From Linyphia triangularis (lineage: Eukaryota > Arthropoda > Arachnida > Araneae > Linyphiidae), in the NCBI GenBank assembly GCA_963978545.1, contig OZ021727.1:54634487-54698486 (forward strand): a stretch of DNA of 64,000 bases, given 5' to 3'. Below, piece after piece: positions 35,415 to 44,279 of the stretch (its first letter is position 1; the number at the start of each line of letters is the position of its first letter). A model generated the notes under the pieces. The model did not search any database, was not told where the DNA came from, and saw nothing but the letters and a program-made list of their open reading frames with translations. The translations under genes were made by a program, and so were the position numbers.

Positions 35415-37286
35415 TTTTTTTTTTGTTAATTCCTCCAAAACACTTGTGTAGTTAGCATAGTTCTTAATACTATCACGATAAAAATTAGTCAAACCATTGA
35501 ATCGACGTAATTCCTTGATGTTTTTAGGAGTTTGGAAACAGGTGATTTTTTGAGTGTTATATTCTGTTGGAGTGATTCCTGTTTGTGAAATTTCGTATCC
35601 CAAATATGTGATTTTCTCCCTAAAGAAATTGCATTTCTCTGCACTTAAAGTTAAGTTGTTAGCCCTTAATCTCTCGAATACTAACTGCAGCTTATGTATC
35701 ATTTCTTCAAAGCAGTTTGAAGGAATTATTACGTCATCGATAAAGAAACGAATTCCATAATTTATCAAATCTCCCAATATCTCATGTATCAAATTTTGGA
35801 ATATAGATGACGCTGTGACAAAACCATAAGGTAGACGGACAAATTTATATGTACCCCACATTGAGGCAAATCCAAACTTTTCAGAATGTTCCTCCATGCT
35901 TAACTGTAAGAATGCGCTATTAAAATCAATAATGCTGTAAAATCGGTACCCACTTAAATCTGTGACCAAATCTTTGATTTTTGGTAAGATCTGTGGTGCT
36001 TTAACAATTAAAGAATTCAAAAGACGCATATCCAAACATAAGCGAAAGCGTTTCTTATCGTCATTATTTTCTGCCTTTTTTTTGACCATAAGCACAGGTG
36101 CCAAAAAATTCGTGTTTGACTTTCGAATGATGTTGGCTTCCAAAAGAGTGTCAATTTGAATTTTTGCCTCTTCTCTTAGAAGATGGGGGATGGGATAAGG
36201 CTTACACCCAATTGCAGAATCATGTTTTAAGATTATATTAGGTTTTATAGCATCACAATGGCCTAAAGTTTTCATGGATTTTGAAAACACCATGTAGTTT
36301 TCCTGTAATAATTGACTCAGAATTTTGCTGTTGTTATCGTTGAGGTGACTCAAATCAAAATCGATGATGCTAAATTCCCGTTCACGCAAATGCTTAATTT
36401 CCTCAGTAGCCGTAATCAAGTTAATCATTTGTGTGTTTGATTTTTGCGAATCATCAATTTGAAAATCTTTTTCAAAATACCCAACTTTCATCGATTTATT
36501 TAAGTGAAGAGTGTCTGGTGATTTGTTTTGAACCAATGTACTAAATTCATTATTCTTCATGTAGTTAATGGACATGCTACACTCTAGTCGATTATTAAGT
36601 TGCATAGGTGTGAAACAAATGTCCCCCTCAAAATTTTTATTTGTGTAATCCTTGCTTCTCAATTTAATGAAACTCGCTTCACCAGGCTCTAAGATGACTG
36701 CATGTGTCAAGAAAACAGAATTTGACTCCCCTTTTATGCAAAGGGTAGAGTCACAGAATTTGACTGTTGTCTTGTCCAGAAACTCCAGTTTACCCTCACG
36801 TAAGTTTACAATTACCCTATTTTCACTCAGAAACTGCATGCCTAAAATAATCTGAAATTGCTCTTGAAACCTTTCGCTTGAGACGAAAAACGTAACCTTT
36901 AGCCTTTTATTTCCCACTTTTAAAATCGTCTCAATGCAATTTGTGTATTTTAATACTGACCCTGTTATGGTCGTAATTACCACATTTGAAGCGACACATT
37001 TAGTTTTGATTTTCTGTTTTATTAACATGTAAACTTCCTTTGAGCATAAGCAGATATTTGCTCCTGTATCAAGAAGTGCTTTAAATTGTATTCCTGCGAT
37101 TTCCGTTTGAATAATAGGTAAATTTGAAACATTGTAACTGTCAAAATTGTTTAAATTCTCGATTTTCAAATTTCCCACCTGTAATTGTCTGGGTATACCT
37201 GCACTTCTGGTTTGATCGGAGCAACTGTTTAAGTGTTCTCCATGTCCCCCTGTGCTATGTCTAAAAAATGATTTGAAGCTTGTGAA
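35385..37286 (-). CDS. pol: Gypsy pol, part 1: protease and reverse transcriptase
   Basis: The frame is open from 37286 with no natural ATG near its start, consistent with synthesis as a gag-pol fusion. An aspartic protease follows, with active site LLDTGAN. Then comes reverse transcriptase with LCLDMRLLNSLIV, SIIDFNSAFLQL (first catalytic Asp), LPYGFVTASSIFQ and the catalytic box FIDD in place of YxDD. A thumb and connection region ends in SIKNYANYTSVLEELTKKK. The frame then stops at 35385, 39 nt past an A10 run (35415-35424), while the rest of pol continues in another frame. RT copies element RNA to DNA; the protease matures the polyprotein. Confidence 0.92.
   Translation of the reverse strand, partial: FTSFKSFFRHSTGGHGEHLNSCSDQTRSAGIPRQLQVGNLKIENLNNFDSYNVSNLPIIQTEIAGIQFKALLDTGANICLCSKEVYMLIKQKIKTKCVASNVVITTITGSVLKYTNCIETILKVGNKRLKVTFFVSSERFQEQFQIILGMQFLSENRVIVNLREGKLEFLDKTTVKFCDSTLCIKGESNSVFLTHAVILEPGEASFIKLRSKDYTNKNFEGDICFTPMQLNNRLECSMSINYMKNNEFSTLVQNKSPDTLHLNKSMKVGYFEKDFQIDDSQKSNTQMINLITATEEIKHLREREFSIIDFDLSHLNDNNSKILSQLLQENYMVFSKSMKTLGHCDAIKPNIILKHDSAIGCKPYPIPHLLREEAKIQIDTLLEANIIRKSNTNFLAPVLMVKKKAENNDDKKRFRLCLDMRLLNSLIVKAPQILPKIKDLVTDLSGYRFYSIIDFNSAFLQLSMEEHSEKFGFASMWGTYKFVRLPYGFVTASSIFQNLIHEILGDLINYGIRFFIDDVIIPSNCFEEMIHKLQLVFERLRANNLTLSAEKCNFFREKITYLGYEISQTGITPTEYNTQKITCFQTPKNIKELRRFNGLTNFYRDSIKNYANYTSVLEELTKKKHTVCLDRKA
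35415..35424 (-). other. frame break in an A10 run between RT and RNase H
   Basis: The minus strand has ten consecutive A residues. Upstream of the run pol is open in one frame, and downstream the conserved RT/RNase H junction and everything after it lie in another. One base too many in the run explains the change. The downstream frame has a stop immediately before the run, so the switch must occur within it. It may be a true mutation, a sequencing indel or a slippage site. Confidence 0.85.
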
Positions 37287-38386
37287 TTATTGTTACCATG
37301 TGAATTATATCTACCTCTGCTTTGATTATTGTAGTAATAATTACCACGATTTTGTCTGTTCTGTCCCCTGACGTGCTGATTCGGATTTCTGAAGTACCTG
37401 TTTTGTGATATGTTACCTCTATTACCACCCCGTTGACCGGAATAACCGCCTCTCGCATTTTGGGTGTTCGGATATTGCTGGTTATGTCTATTTTGTTGTG
37501 GTATGTTAATCATACTCTTAAATGCCTCACATTCCGTTGAAAAATGATCCCCCGACACTCCACATAAATAACACTGCATCGCTTGTACTTGCCCAGGAGG
37601 GTTTTGAGTAGTTGTTTCCATGCGATTGATTTGTTGTGACTGCTGCTCTTCTGATTGTGAGAAAGAGTTTTCCACCTTTAATGCATTAATTTTACATCTC
37701 GCAACCGTGTCAAGCGCCATTTGAGAATTTTTTGCTATTTCAATAGCTTGTTCGAATGATTTCGGGTTCAATTTTAGTACGTCTCGTTGAATTTCTGGTA
37801 GAAGCGCCCCTACGAATTTTGAGAGTCTAAGCTTGTCAATTACCGCTTTCGTATCTTGCGAGATTTCCGTTTGCGAGGTCCCCAAATATTTATTCGAAGC
37901 CACGACAAGTCTATGTGCAAACATTTTGACTGATTCATTTTCTCTCATGTGACAGTTGGAGAAATCTAATTGGCACTGTCCCACATCTAATTCGTCCCGG
38001 AAAAAGTCCATGATTTTATCCCTAACCAGATCATAATTTTGGGAATTCATCAATTCTCTGTCTGACATAAGGTAGCGAAGCGCGTTCCCCCGTAATTTCG
38101 ATTTCAATATCGTGAGTTTCTCGGAGTCTTTCCACTTTGCCAGTAAAGCCACTTCGTCAAATTGTCGGAAAAAAAATTTCGTCTCATCTTTATTACCCTC
38201 ATAATTTGCGGTTAATAAAGCTAAACCATTTATTCTGCTAGCGCTCTCCATTTCAATGTTTTCCTGTGCCATTTTTTTATTAATTTGACTTCCGCTCGCA
38301 CGCTGTTTAATTGTCTCGGCTCTGACTATATTAGCTGTAGTTGACCTCGTTTTGAAATTTGAAAGCGTCCTATTTCCACGAACCAT
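37229..38386 (-). CDS. gag: Gypsy gag polyprotein
   Basis: I place the start at the ATG at 38384-38386 (MVRGNRTL); the frame is also open two codons upstream from a TTG. The product has about 385 residues. Its middle part (about 50-190, with KFFFRQFDEVALLAKW and FFRDELDVGQ) fits a retrotransposon capsid. A single CCHC zinc knuckle, CYLCGVSGDHFSTEC at about residues 272-286, has spacing CX2CX5HX4C, one residue longer than the usual CX2CX4HX4C. The C terminus is rich in Arg, Gly, Asn and Gln (RGGYSGQRGGNRGN) and should bind RNA. It packages element RNA into cytoplasmic particles. The 3' end overlaps the pol frame. Confidence 0.9.
   Translation of the reverse strand: MVRGNRTLSNFKTRSTTANIVRAETIKQRASGSQINKKMAQENIEMESASRINGLALLTANYEGNKDETKFFFRQFDEVALLAKWKDSEKLTILKSKLRGNALRYLMSDRELMNSQNYDLVRDKIMDFFRDELDVGQCQLDFSNCHMRENESVKMFAHRLVVASNKYLGTSQTEISQDTKAVIDKLRLSKFVGALLPEIQRDVLKLNPKSFEQAIEIAKNSQMALDTVARCKINALKVENSFSQSEEQQSQQINRMETTTQNPPGQVQAMQCYLCGVSGDHFSTECEAFKSMINIPQQNRHNQQYPNTQNARGGYSGQRGGNRGNISQNRYFRNPNQHVRGQNRQNRGNYYYNNQSRGRYNSHGNNNSQASNHFLDIAQGDMENT
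37262..37268 (-). promoter_or_regulatory. -1 ribosomal frameshift heptamer between gag and pol
   Basis: In the gag frame the minus strand reads caT TTT TTA gac, the heptamer T_TTT_TTA. The pol frame is open from 37286 and lies at -1 relative to gag, overlapping it by about 57 nt up to the gag stop. Downstream, GGAG-AAC and GTT-G-CTCC can pair as a small hairpin spanning the gag stop. Same heptamer as the well-known lentiviral -1 site; here it belongs to an arthropod retrotransposon. Confidence 0.75.
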
Positions 38387-38479
38387 ATTCAATTATAAAA
38401 ACAATTTCGCAAATCAGTATCATTCTAATTTTACTTTCCATCAAATACCACTTATTCACTGAACAATATGCATTTCAAA

Positions 38480-38496
38480 CTGAGTCCAAGGCACCA
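38480..38496 (-). promoter_or_regulatory. primer-binding site of the Gypsy element
   Basis: Six bases inside the 5' LTR the minus strand reads TGGTGCCTTGGACTCAG, which begins with TGG, the complement of a tRNA CCA end. The primer tRNA was not identified. Confidence 0.6.
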
Positions 38497-38502
38497 TTTA
38501 TA

Positions 38503-39165
38503 TGCCGTGAGTATAGTGGTTAATTAACAAACGTCAGAATTAATCTAAAGGAACTTAATTTCGTGCATAAGTAAAAGCGTTGCAATAACTCAAATTCGTA
38601 ACTTGAAATGATATTTATTCATGAACAATAGGTATTTAGACAAAACATTTCCTCAAAGCACGCTTAGTTAAGTCAGTGCTGACATCCATATATTAAAAGC
38701 AAAATATAATATATCATAAAGATATCATAGAACAACTAATAAATCATATTGACACTTTTGATTACTATACAGTATAAAAACTGGCTGAGCATTTGAATCA
38801 AGAAATTTCACTTACTGGCATATCAGGGTCAGGAAAATGGCGAATTCATGTGCATGAAATTGCGTCCGATAAAAATGCATCTCCCTCTCAGGCATCACCG
38901 CTTGACCGACTTGCTATCTCCCCAATTTCCTTCTGTCTCTTACGATCCCCCTCATAATTGCATCAAAACTTCTCTCTCTACGCCATTGGAGCGGCTCGAA
39001 TCCTTTATGGAATCGCCAACTCTTATTTGACCAATTGGCCAAACCCCTGTTTAAATATTCCCCCAAAAGCTTCGGACAGAAACTTAAGGGGCTATGCACT
39101 TGTTGCAGTTTTAAACAGACCCCTTAATACAATTTGTAAAATGTCTGTGGATATACAGCATGACA
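38503..39165 (-). repeat. 5' LTR of the Gypsy element
   Basis: This is the 663-bp LTR at the right-hand end, which is 5' because the element is on the minus strand. It contains a CCAATTGG motif (39031-39038), a TATA-like ATATTTAA on the minus strand (39051-39058) and AATAAA on the minus strand (38614-38619), the usual U3-R-U5 signals. Confidence 0.95.
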
Positions 39166-39170
39166 GGGAC
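39166..39170. repeat. target-site duplication GGGAC, right
   Basis: This matches 30309-30313. A 5-bp duplication is normal for Gypsy integrases. Confidence 0.9.
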
Positions 39171-39667
39171 CAAAATAAATGTCCCACAACGATAATTAAA
39201 AAAGACACCAAGACTAAATTCTACTGATGGAATATTATATTATGACCATCATTTTAAAAAGCAAGATGCCGACACATTTCAGATCTGCTTTCACATGTCT
39301 TATTAATGATAACTTCGCTACCGATTGAGTTTAAAAACATTACTCAGTGGTCATTACAAAACTTCTAAATGCTTATTAATTAATCGGGCCAAAGGACAAG
39401 TTTTATGTTTAGCTTAGAAAACAATATCTCGCAAGAGTTTAGTAAGAAGCATTGTCAACAGGTTATTGTAAACTTGAAATAGTCCCGAATATTTAAGAGT
39501 ACGTATTTTATTCTATTAATATTATAAAAAAAAAAACTTCAAATATAAGAATTACACTCCTTCCCTTCGGTACATTTAATAAATTCGTCCCAATCCTCTT
39601 CTTCATCATCAATAATCTAACTCATTTTTTCCCCTCGTACAGCAGTACCTAAAATAGTCTCGGCCCA
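39171..39667. other. intron sequence right of the Gypsy element
   Basis: This is mostly AT-rich. At about 39545-39625 the minus strand encodes a short acidic stretch, IIDDEEEDWDEFIKCTEG, reminiscent of the C-terminal part of some transposases, but with a stop before it. It is too short to assign. Confidence 0.3.
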
Positions 39668-39848
39668 TTTGATGGTTGGCTGCTGGGTTAGCAAGTTAGT
39701 CTCTCATGCCAAAGGTACTGGGTTCGAATCCTGAGTAAAAAATGGTTGAACGTTGTGGTTCGGATTCCACGTTAAGCTGTAGGTCACGTCCTGATTAGCA
39801 GTTATTGTGCATAAAAATAAGTCAGTGAGCATACAAAACAACCAACCC
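39668..39848 (+). mobile_element. tRNA-derived SINE
   Basis: An A-box-like TGGGTTAGCAAG and a near-perfect B box GGGTTCGAATCC (39720-39731) are followed by a second GGTTCGGATTCCACG block and a tail with GTCAGTGAGCATACAAAAC. It shares block order with the copies at 2605 and 56148. RNA polymerase III boxes are intact enough to recognise. No clear target duplication. Confidence 0.75.
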
Positions 39849-40620
39849 AGAGTAGTTTTGAACATTATATCAATTCCTAATCTTTAGCCCTCAATCTATA
39901 AACGTGAGTAATTCTTCTCTTAGTTTATCCACTGAAGGAATAACTTCACAGATTCTGTCTAAAGCATTCAGTGATAGTGATCCCTGCGCGGAAAGTCGTT
40001 AGGAATCAAATCATGAAATAACCAAGTAAAAGTCGTTAGTAAATTTATTGTCCATTGTTTGAATTATCTTGTCTAAAATACGTAATAAAACACTGAAATG
40101 CGAGAGGTATTTTCAGAAGTTGAAGCAACGTTTTCATGTCTTATATCCTCTTCTGGCATTTTTTTTAAAAATGTGTACTCTTTTCTATCCTAGTTCAGTT
40201 TTAATTGTGATCTTTAAAGAGAGCAATCAAATTCGTCTCTTCGTTCTAGAAGGTTTGACGTATTTTAACAATTATATTGCGGCATTCAAAGTAGTACATA
40301 GAGGGAAAACATTTTAACTTTAATGAAAAGTATTCTATTAACTTCCAAGATTGAACATTGTAAAGGTTCTTTGTCTATAAGTATTCTGATAGAGCAGTTA
40401 CTTTTTAGATGTAGAGAAATATCATGCCTATACCAAAATTGTTTCAAATTATAAAAAGTTGTTTAAAGAAAAATTATTTTTACCTATCTGGCAGAAAAAA
40501 TGATGGAAAATGTAAAAAACCAACCAGTCAATTCCCATTGTTTTTGTTCCCAAAGTTAGAAATATTTGTACGAGTATTTTAATGTTTAGTTGTTTAATGT
40601 ATTTTTATTAATATATAATG

Positions 40621-40641
40621 ATGGGAGAGGGGGGGGGGGGG
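40621..40641 (+). repeat. G-rich homopolymer tract
   Basis: A run of about 13 G residues follows GGGAGA. Similar G tracts occur near 28510, 29762 and 52386. Confidence 0.8.
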
Positions 40642-40859
40642 GCTTTGGTCGAACCCTAAAAATCTTCACCGTGGAAAATGCATCGATTCATCAGAAGCGC
40701 GTTTCATAACGCAACTCCTAACAATTTAACAAAAGGAACGTTTTTTTTTCTGTGTGCTCACTATTGACCTTGAAAAGGATATAAGGATGTTTTCTAAAAT
40801 CCAGAGACGATCTTATTTAGATATATTTTCACCATTATTATTATTATTATTATTTTTTT

Positions 40860-41330
40860 TTTTACTTCCACTGTATTGACGTGTTTTTGTTATCTGATGA
40901 TGCTGAGTGAAGCTTCAAGGGAGAGCGCTAAGGAGAATTGGACACCAAGTGGACAAGCCACATTCGGTACTTCCGTTCCGGTACGGGGACCAAATTCTAC
41001 GCCTTTCTTGTACTTGCTTTCAAGGTCAGATTCTGAGAATTCTGCGATAGTGGCTTTGTCTTCAAACCCCCTCTGGGTACCTTCGTCCTTATTTTAGTGT
41101 TCCTGCTCCTCTCCCCTCACTTGGAAAGATTCTTGGAATGGAAACACAAACCCAACAGAGTACTTTGACAGAGCAACTATTATATGCCGGCGCTGACGAG
41201 ATTGTTTGCAGGGGGATACAAGAGACTTCAAGAATTTTGCTTAGATTCATTTCCTCTGGGAATTTTGAAGGATAAAGACTGGCTATGTGTAAGTTTTACT
41301 AAATTTTCCAAAATGAATGTTTTAAATGTT
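40860..41330. other. unidentified GC-richer island with opposed open frames
   Basis: The minus strand is open for 67 codons (40893-41093) with protein-like composition, for example DEGTQRGFEDKATIAEFSES and KGVEFGPRTGTEVPNVACPL. The plus strand is also open (40876-41097 and 41184-41369). The minus frame ends at TAA and starts after a stop without a good acceptor, and its phases do not fit the receptor gene. It may be a remnant of a multicopy element or an old retrocopy. Confidence 0.35.
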
Positions 41331-42829
41331 TTCCTTTCTAACAAAAATTTAAAAGTTAGCGACTATTAATATGTGACCGAACTTTCCAGAAAGTTTTTGA
41401 TACTTTGATGAGTTTTTTTTATTATTATTATTAAACCATGCAATTTGGAAAAAAATAAAAAATCATCAAAGTTTTAAGTATAATTTTTATTACAACGTAA
41501 AAATTTTTAAAAATTAGTGTATGACTTTTCTACTAATTAGCAGAAATATTTTAAAAGAAATAACTTATAATTTGTGTTTTGGTTTTTGTAAATTGTATTT
41601 AATGTTCAAACTGATAATGTATGGATAAAAAATCCGCTAAATGCATTCGTCAACGCAGAATAGCAGGAAGATAATTTGTAAATATTTGAATTTTTTACGG
41701 AATTTCTAATACATAGGAGCGTTTTATCGTTTGTATCTAAAATTCTTATTTGGCATAAACAGTTTTTGACTTTAAAAATTCTCCATTGATACCTCAAGTT
41801 ATATCATTTGGGTAACTTACGTTATATATTTTAATTTTTGAATATTTAACTAAAAAAATTATAATAACAATTATCTGTTTGGTTTTAATTAACATCATAT
41901 GAAAGTAAACACATTTCTGGAAACTTACATACTACATGAAGCAATCCATTTTAAAATAAACGAAATAAAAAAAAAATTATCATTGAAAAACTTGTTTAAA
42001 CAATTTTTACTACTATTTAAGTTAATATAATAATTTACAAATCCTTTGTACAACTATTGACAAAACAATAAATTATTTTTCCCACTTTAAAAATCACACC
42101 ATCCACTTTCAACAAAACAGAACGAACTCGACTATAATTCAAGAGTCAACTTTTAGAAATTAACATATTAAAAAAAGGAACTACTAGAAAGGAACTTTAA
42201 ATCTTTTTATACCCAAAATTCTATAAAAAATATTTGATTCAAATTTTCATTTTTACAAGTTTTTCCTTCTTTGCATGGAATGACCCTTCTTGATGATAAT
42301 AATTGTGTTTTTTATTGCCAAATATTTTTTTCTAGAATTTTAAAGATTAATTTTTAAAGTTTTATGTTGGTTTACACTTTTCTCTCACTGTCATCTGGCT
42401 GATAGACTTAGCCTCGCCTTTTAATTTTTATATTGCTCCCTGGTTTTTCTCTTCTGCTCCAGTTGTTCCTATGACAATTTAGCTCTGTATTATATAGTTC
42501 TTGTAATTGCTGTTGTTGATAAATTTGATAGAAAACTGTTTTTTTTTTTCCCCCTCTAAAATATTTTGTCTTAAAACCCAAGATTAAAAAAAAAACTAAC
42601 TATTTTACAAAATTATTAAAATGTAAGCCATGTGTTGGTTTCTATTAGCATTTTCCTTAATTTCTTATATAGAAACACTTGGGGCATGTTTTGATCTGTT
42701 TCATGATTTTGACCCTAAAGATTTTTTAGTAGGGTTGTAGGAGTATATTCCGAGAGTTTTTTGGATATTTCACTGATAAATTTGTAAAATACCACTAATC
42801 TATGCTAACCTCTTGTCTGTCTGTATTTT

Positions 42830-43006
42830 GCCGACCAAACGGTATATTGGTTAGCGTGCTAGCTTCTAGACCGCGAGGTTGCGGGTTTGAGTTCCGTGTT
42901 GGGCATGGGTGTTTGTAAATGTATGTTGGCTTGTCTAATGACGAATGTTTCGGCGCATTATAGCCCTTGTGTAGCTGACGGCGCCAGATAATCTGAAAAC
43001 AACCAA
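42830..43006 (+). mobile_element. tRNA-derived SINE with perfect target duplication
   Basis: The 177-bp body begins GCCGACCAAACGG. It contains an A box TGGTTAGCGTGC and a B box GGTTGCGGGTTTGAGTTCC, and ends GAAAACAACCAA. It is flanked by TCTGTCTGTATTTT at 42816-42829 and 43007-43020. It is a different family from the other SINEs in this window. The perfect 14-bp duplication implies retroposition by a LINE-type machinery and a fairly young copy. Confidence 0.85.
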
Positions 43007-43626
43007 TCTGTCTGTATTTTCATTAGATATTAACAGGGATGATAGTTTTCCTCCTTTTGGAGGATTTAATCCTGTTTGATTTTTATGTAGCATTTTCCTT
43101 CTCTATATCCCTGTTTTGAAGATATGCATTTTTCTGATCTGAACCAGTTTTTCCTGCAAAAAGTATACTGTTCCTCATGTCTAAACAAAAGATTTTCCCT
43201 CTTAGCTCCCCTTTCCTCACAGATTACTTTACTAACTCCTAATATTTGAAATGCAATTATTATATAGTATGAGAAATTTCATTGTATCTTTAAATTTATT
43301 GAATCATACTTCTTGCATACTTTTATTGTTGAATTTTTGTGTATTCCTTCCTTCGAGCTTTTTTAACGAATTTTTGGATTTCCTCCTTTTTGCTCTCTGA
43401 TCACTCCCATCCCTGTATCAAACACATTTTAAAGAAAAGTTTGCATGAATAAAATTTAAAATAAAATCATTGTAATTATTTTCAGTGTCTAATTTTAAGT
43501 TGCTGGAAAATTTCTTTGCTATTTTCTCACTTAATTTTAAACTTGTATTAAAAATGCTGATGTTGAGTGCAGGGTTGGCATGGCTTAAACCAATTGGTTT
43601 TAACAAAAATGTTTTGCCTTTTTTCT

Positions 43627-43628
<2 letters not shown>

Positions 43629-43657
<29 letters not shown>
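43629..43657 (+). repeat. poly-A tract
   Basis: A nearly pure A run of about 28 nt followed by a T run. No element could be identified upstream that would make this a retrotransposon tail. Confidence 0.8.
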
Positions 43658-43658
<1 letters not shown>

Positions 43659-44279
43659 AATTTTTTTTTTTAAAGAATAATTTTAAATTGTATTTTTATT
43701 TATTTATTCACAATTCAATTTTTCAAATTATTTGATGTTGTAAATAACTTCTACTTTTAACCAAAAGTTTCCACTCCAAAGACTAGCTATTGAACAATGG
43801 TTCTAAATCTTAAGAATATTTTGAATAATTTATCACCATTGCTGATTTTAATTATTTTATTGCATAATTTTAATCCAAGAGCAATATAAACAATCACCAT
43901 TGTATTATTCTGTATACATTGAATTTAAAAAATAGTAACTCTCAATAAAATATTAAAATTATGATTTGAATGTTGACATAAGTAGCGACATTTGTTTATT
44001 TACTTAGTTAATTTATAATTACTTAAAAATAACTTTAATAATTACTTAGTAATTATTTAGTAACTTTATTAATAACTTTAATAATTACTTAGTTATTTAC
44101 TTAAGTAAATTGGTCAAAAACACTTGAAAAAAAAAAGTTGACTTAAATCAATAGATTTCCTAAATTTTATGACAGTAACAATAATTTAAATCTATCTAAA
44201 AATATAAACTGGAGAAAGGTATGAAATGAATTGGGGAAATATTGAATATTGTATTTTATCATCATCCTTGTTTTTTTTT

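Larger units (their letters stand above)
30314..39165 (-). mobile_element. complete Ty3/Gypsy LTR retrotransposon
   Basis: The element is 8852 bp on the minus strand. Two 663-bp LTRs that look identical by eye start TG and end CA, and GGGAC flanks the element on both sides (30309-30313 and 39166-39170). The order gag, protease, reverse transcriptase, RNase H, integrase is that of Ty3/Gypsy (integrase last), not Copia. There is no convincing env gene. It lies in the 32.9-kb intron of the receptor gene and is transcribed in the same direction. Identical LTRs mean a very recent insertion. Two frame changes interrupt gag-pol: a likely programmed -1 shift and a one-base disruption in an A run. Confidence 0.95.

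Noticed and set aside
39720..39731. Possible tRNA genes at the GGTTCGAATCC boxes (also 56197 and 42880)
   Set aside because: No cloverleaf can be folded around them; the long shared bodies show they are SINEs.
40893..41093. Candidate extra tail exon of the receptor gene
   Set aside because: No pyrimidine tract before it, no good donor and wrong phase.
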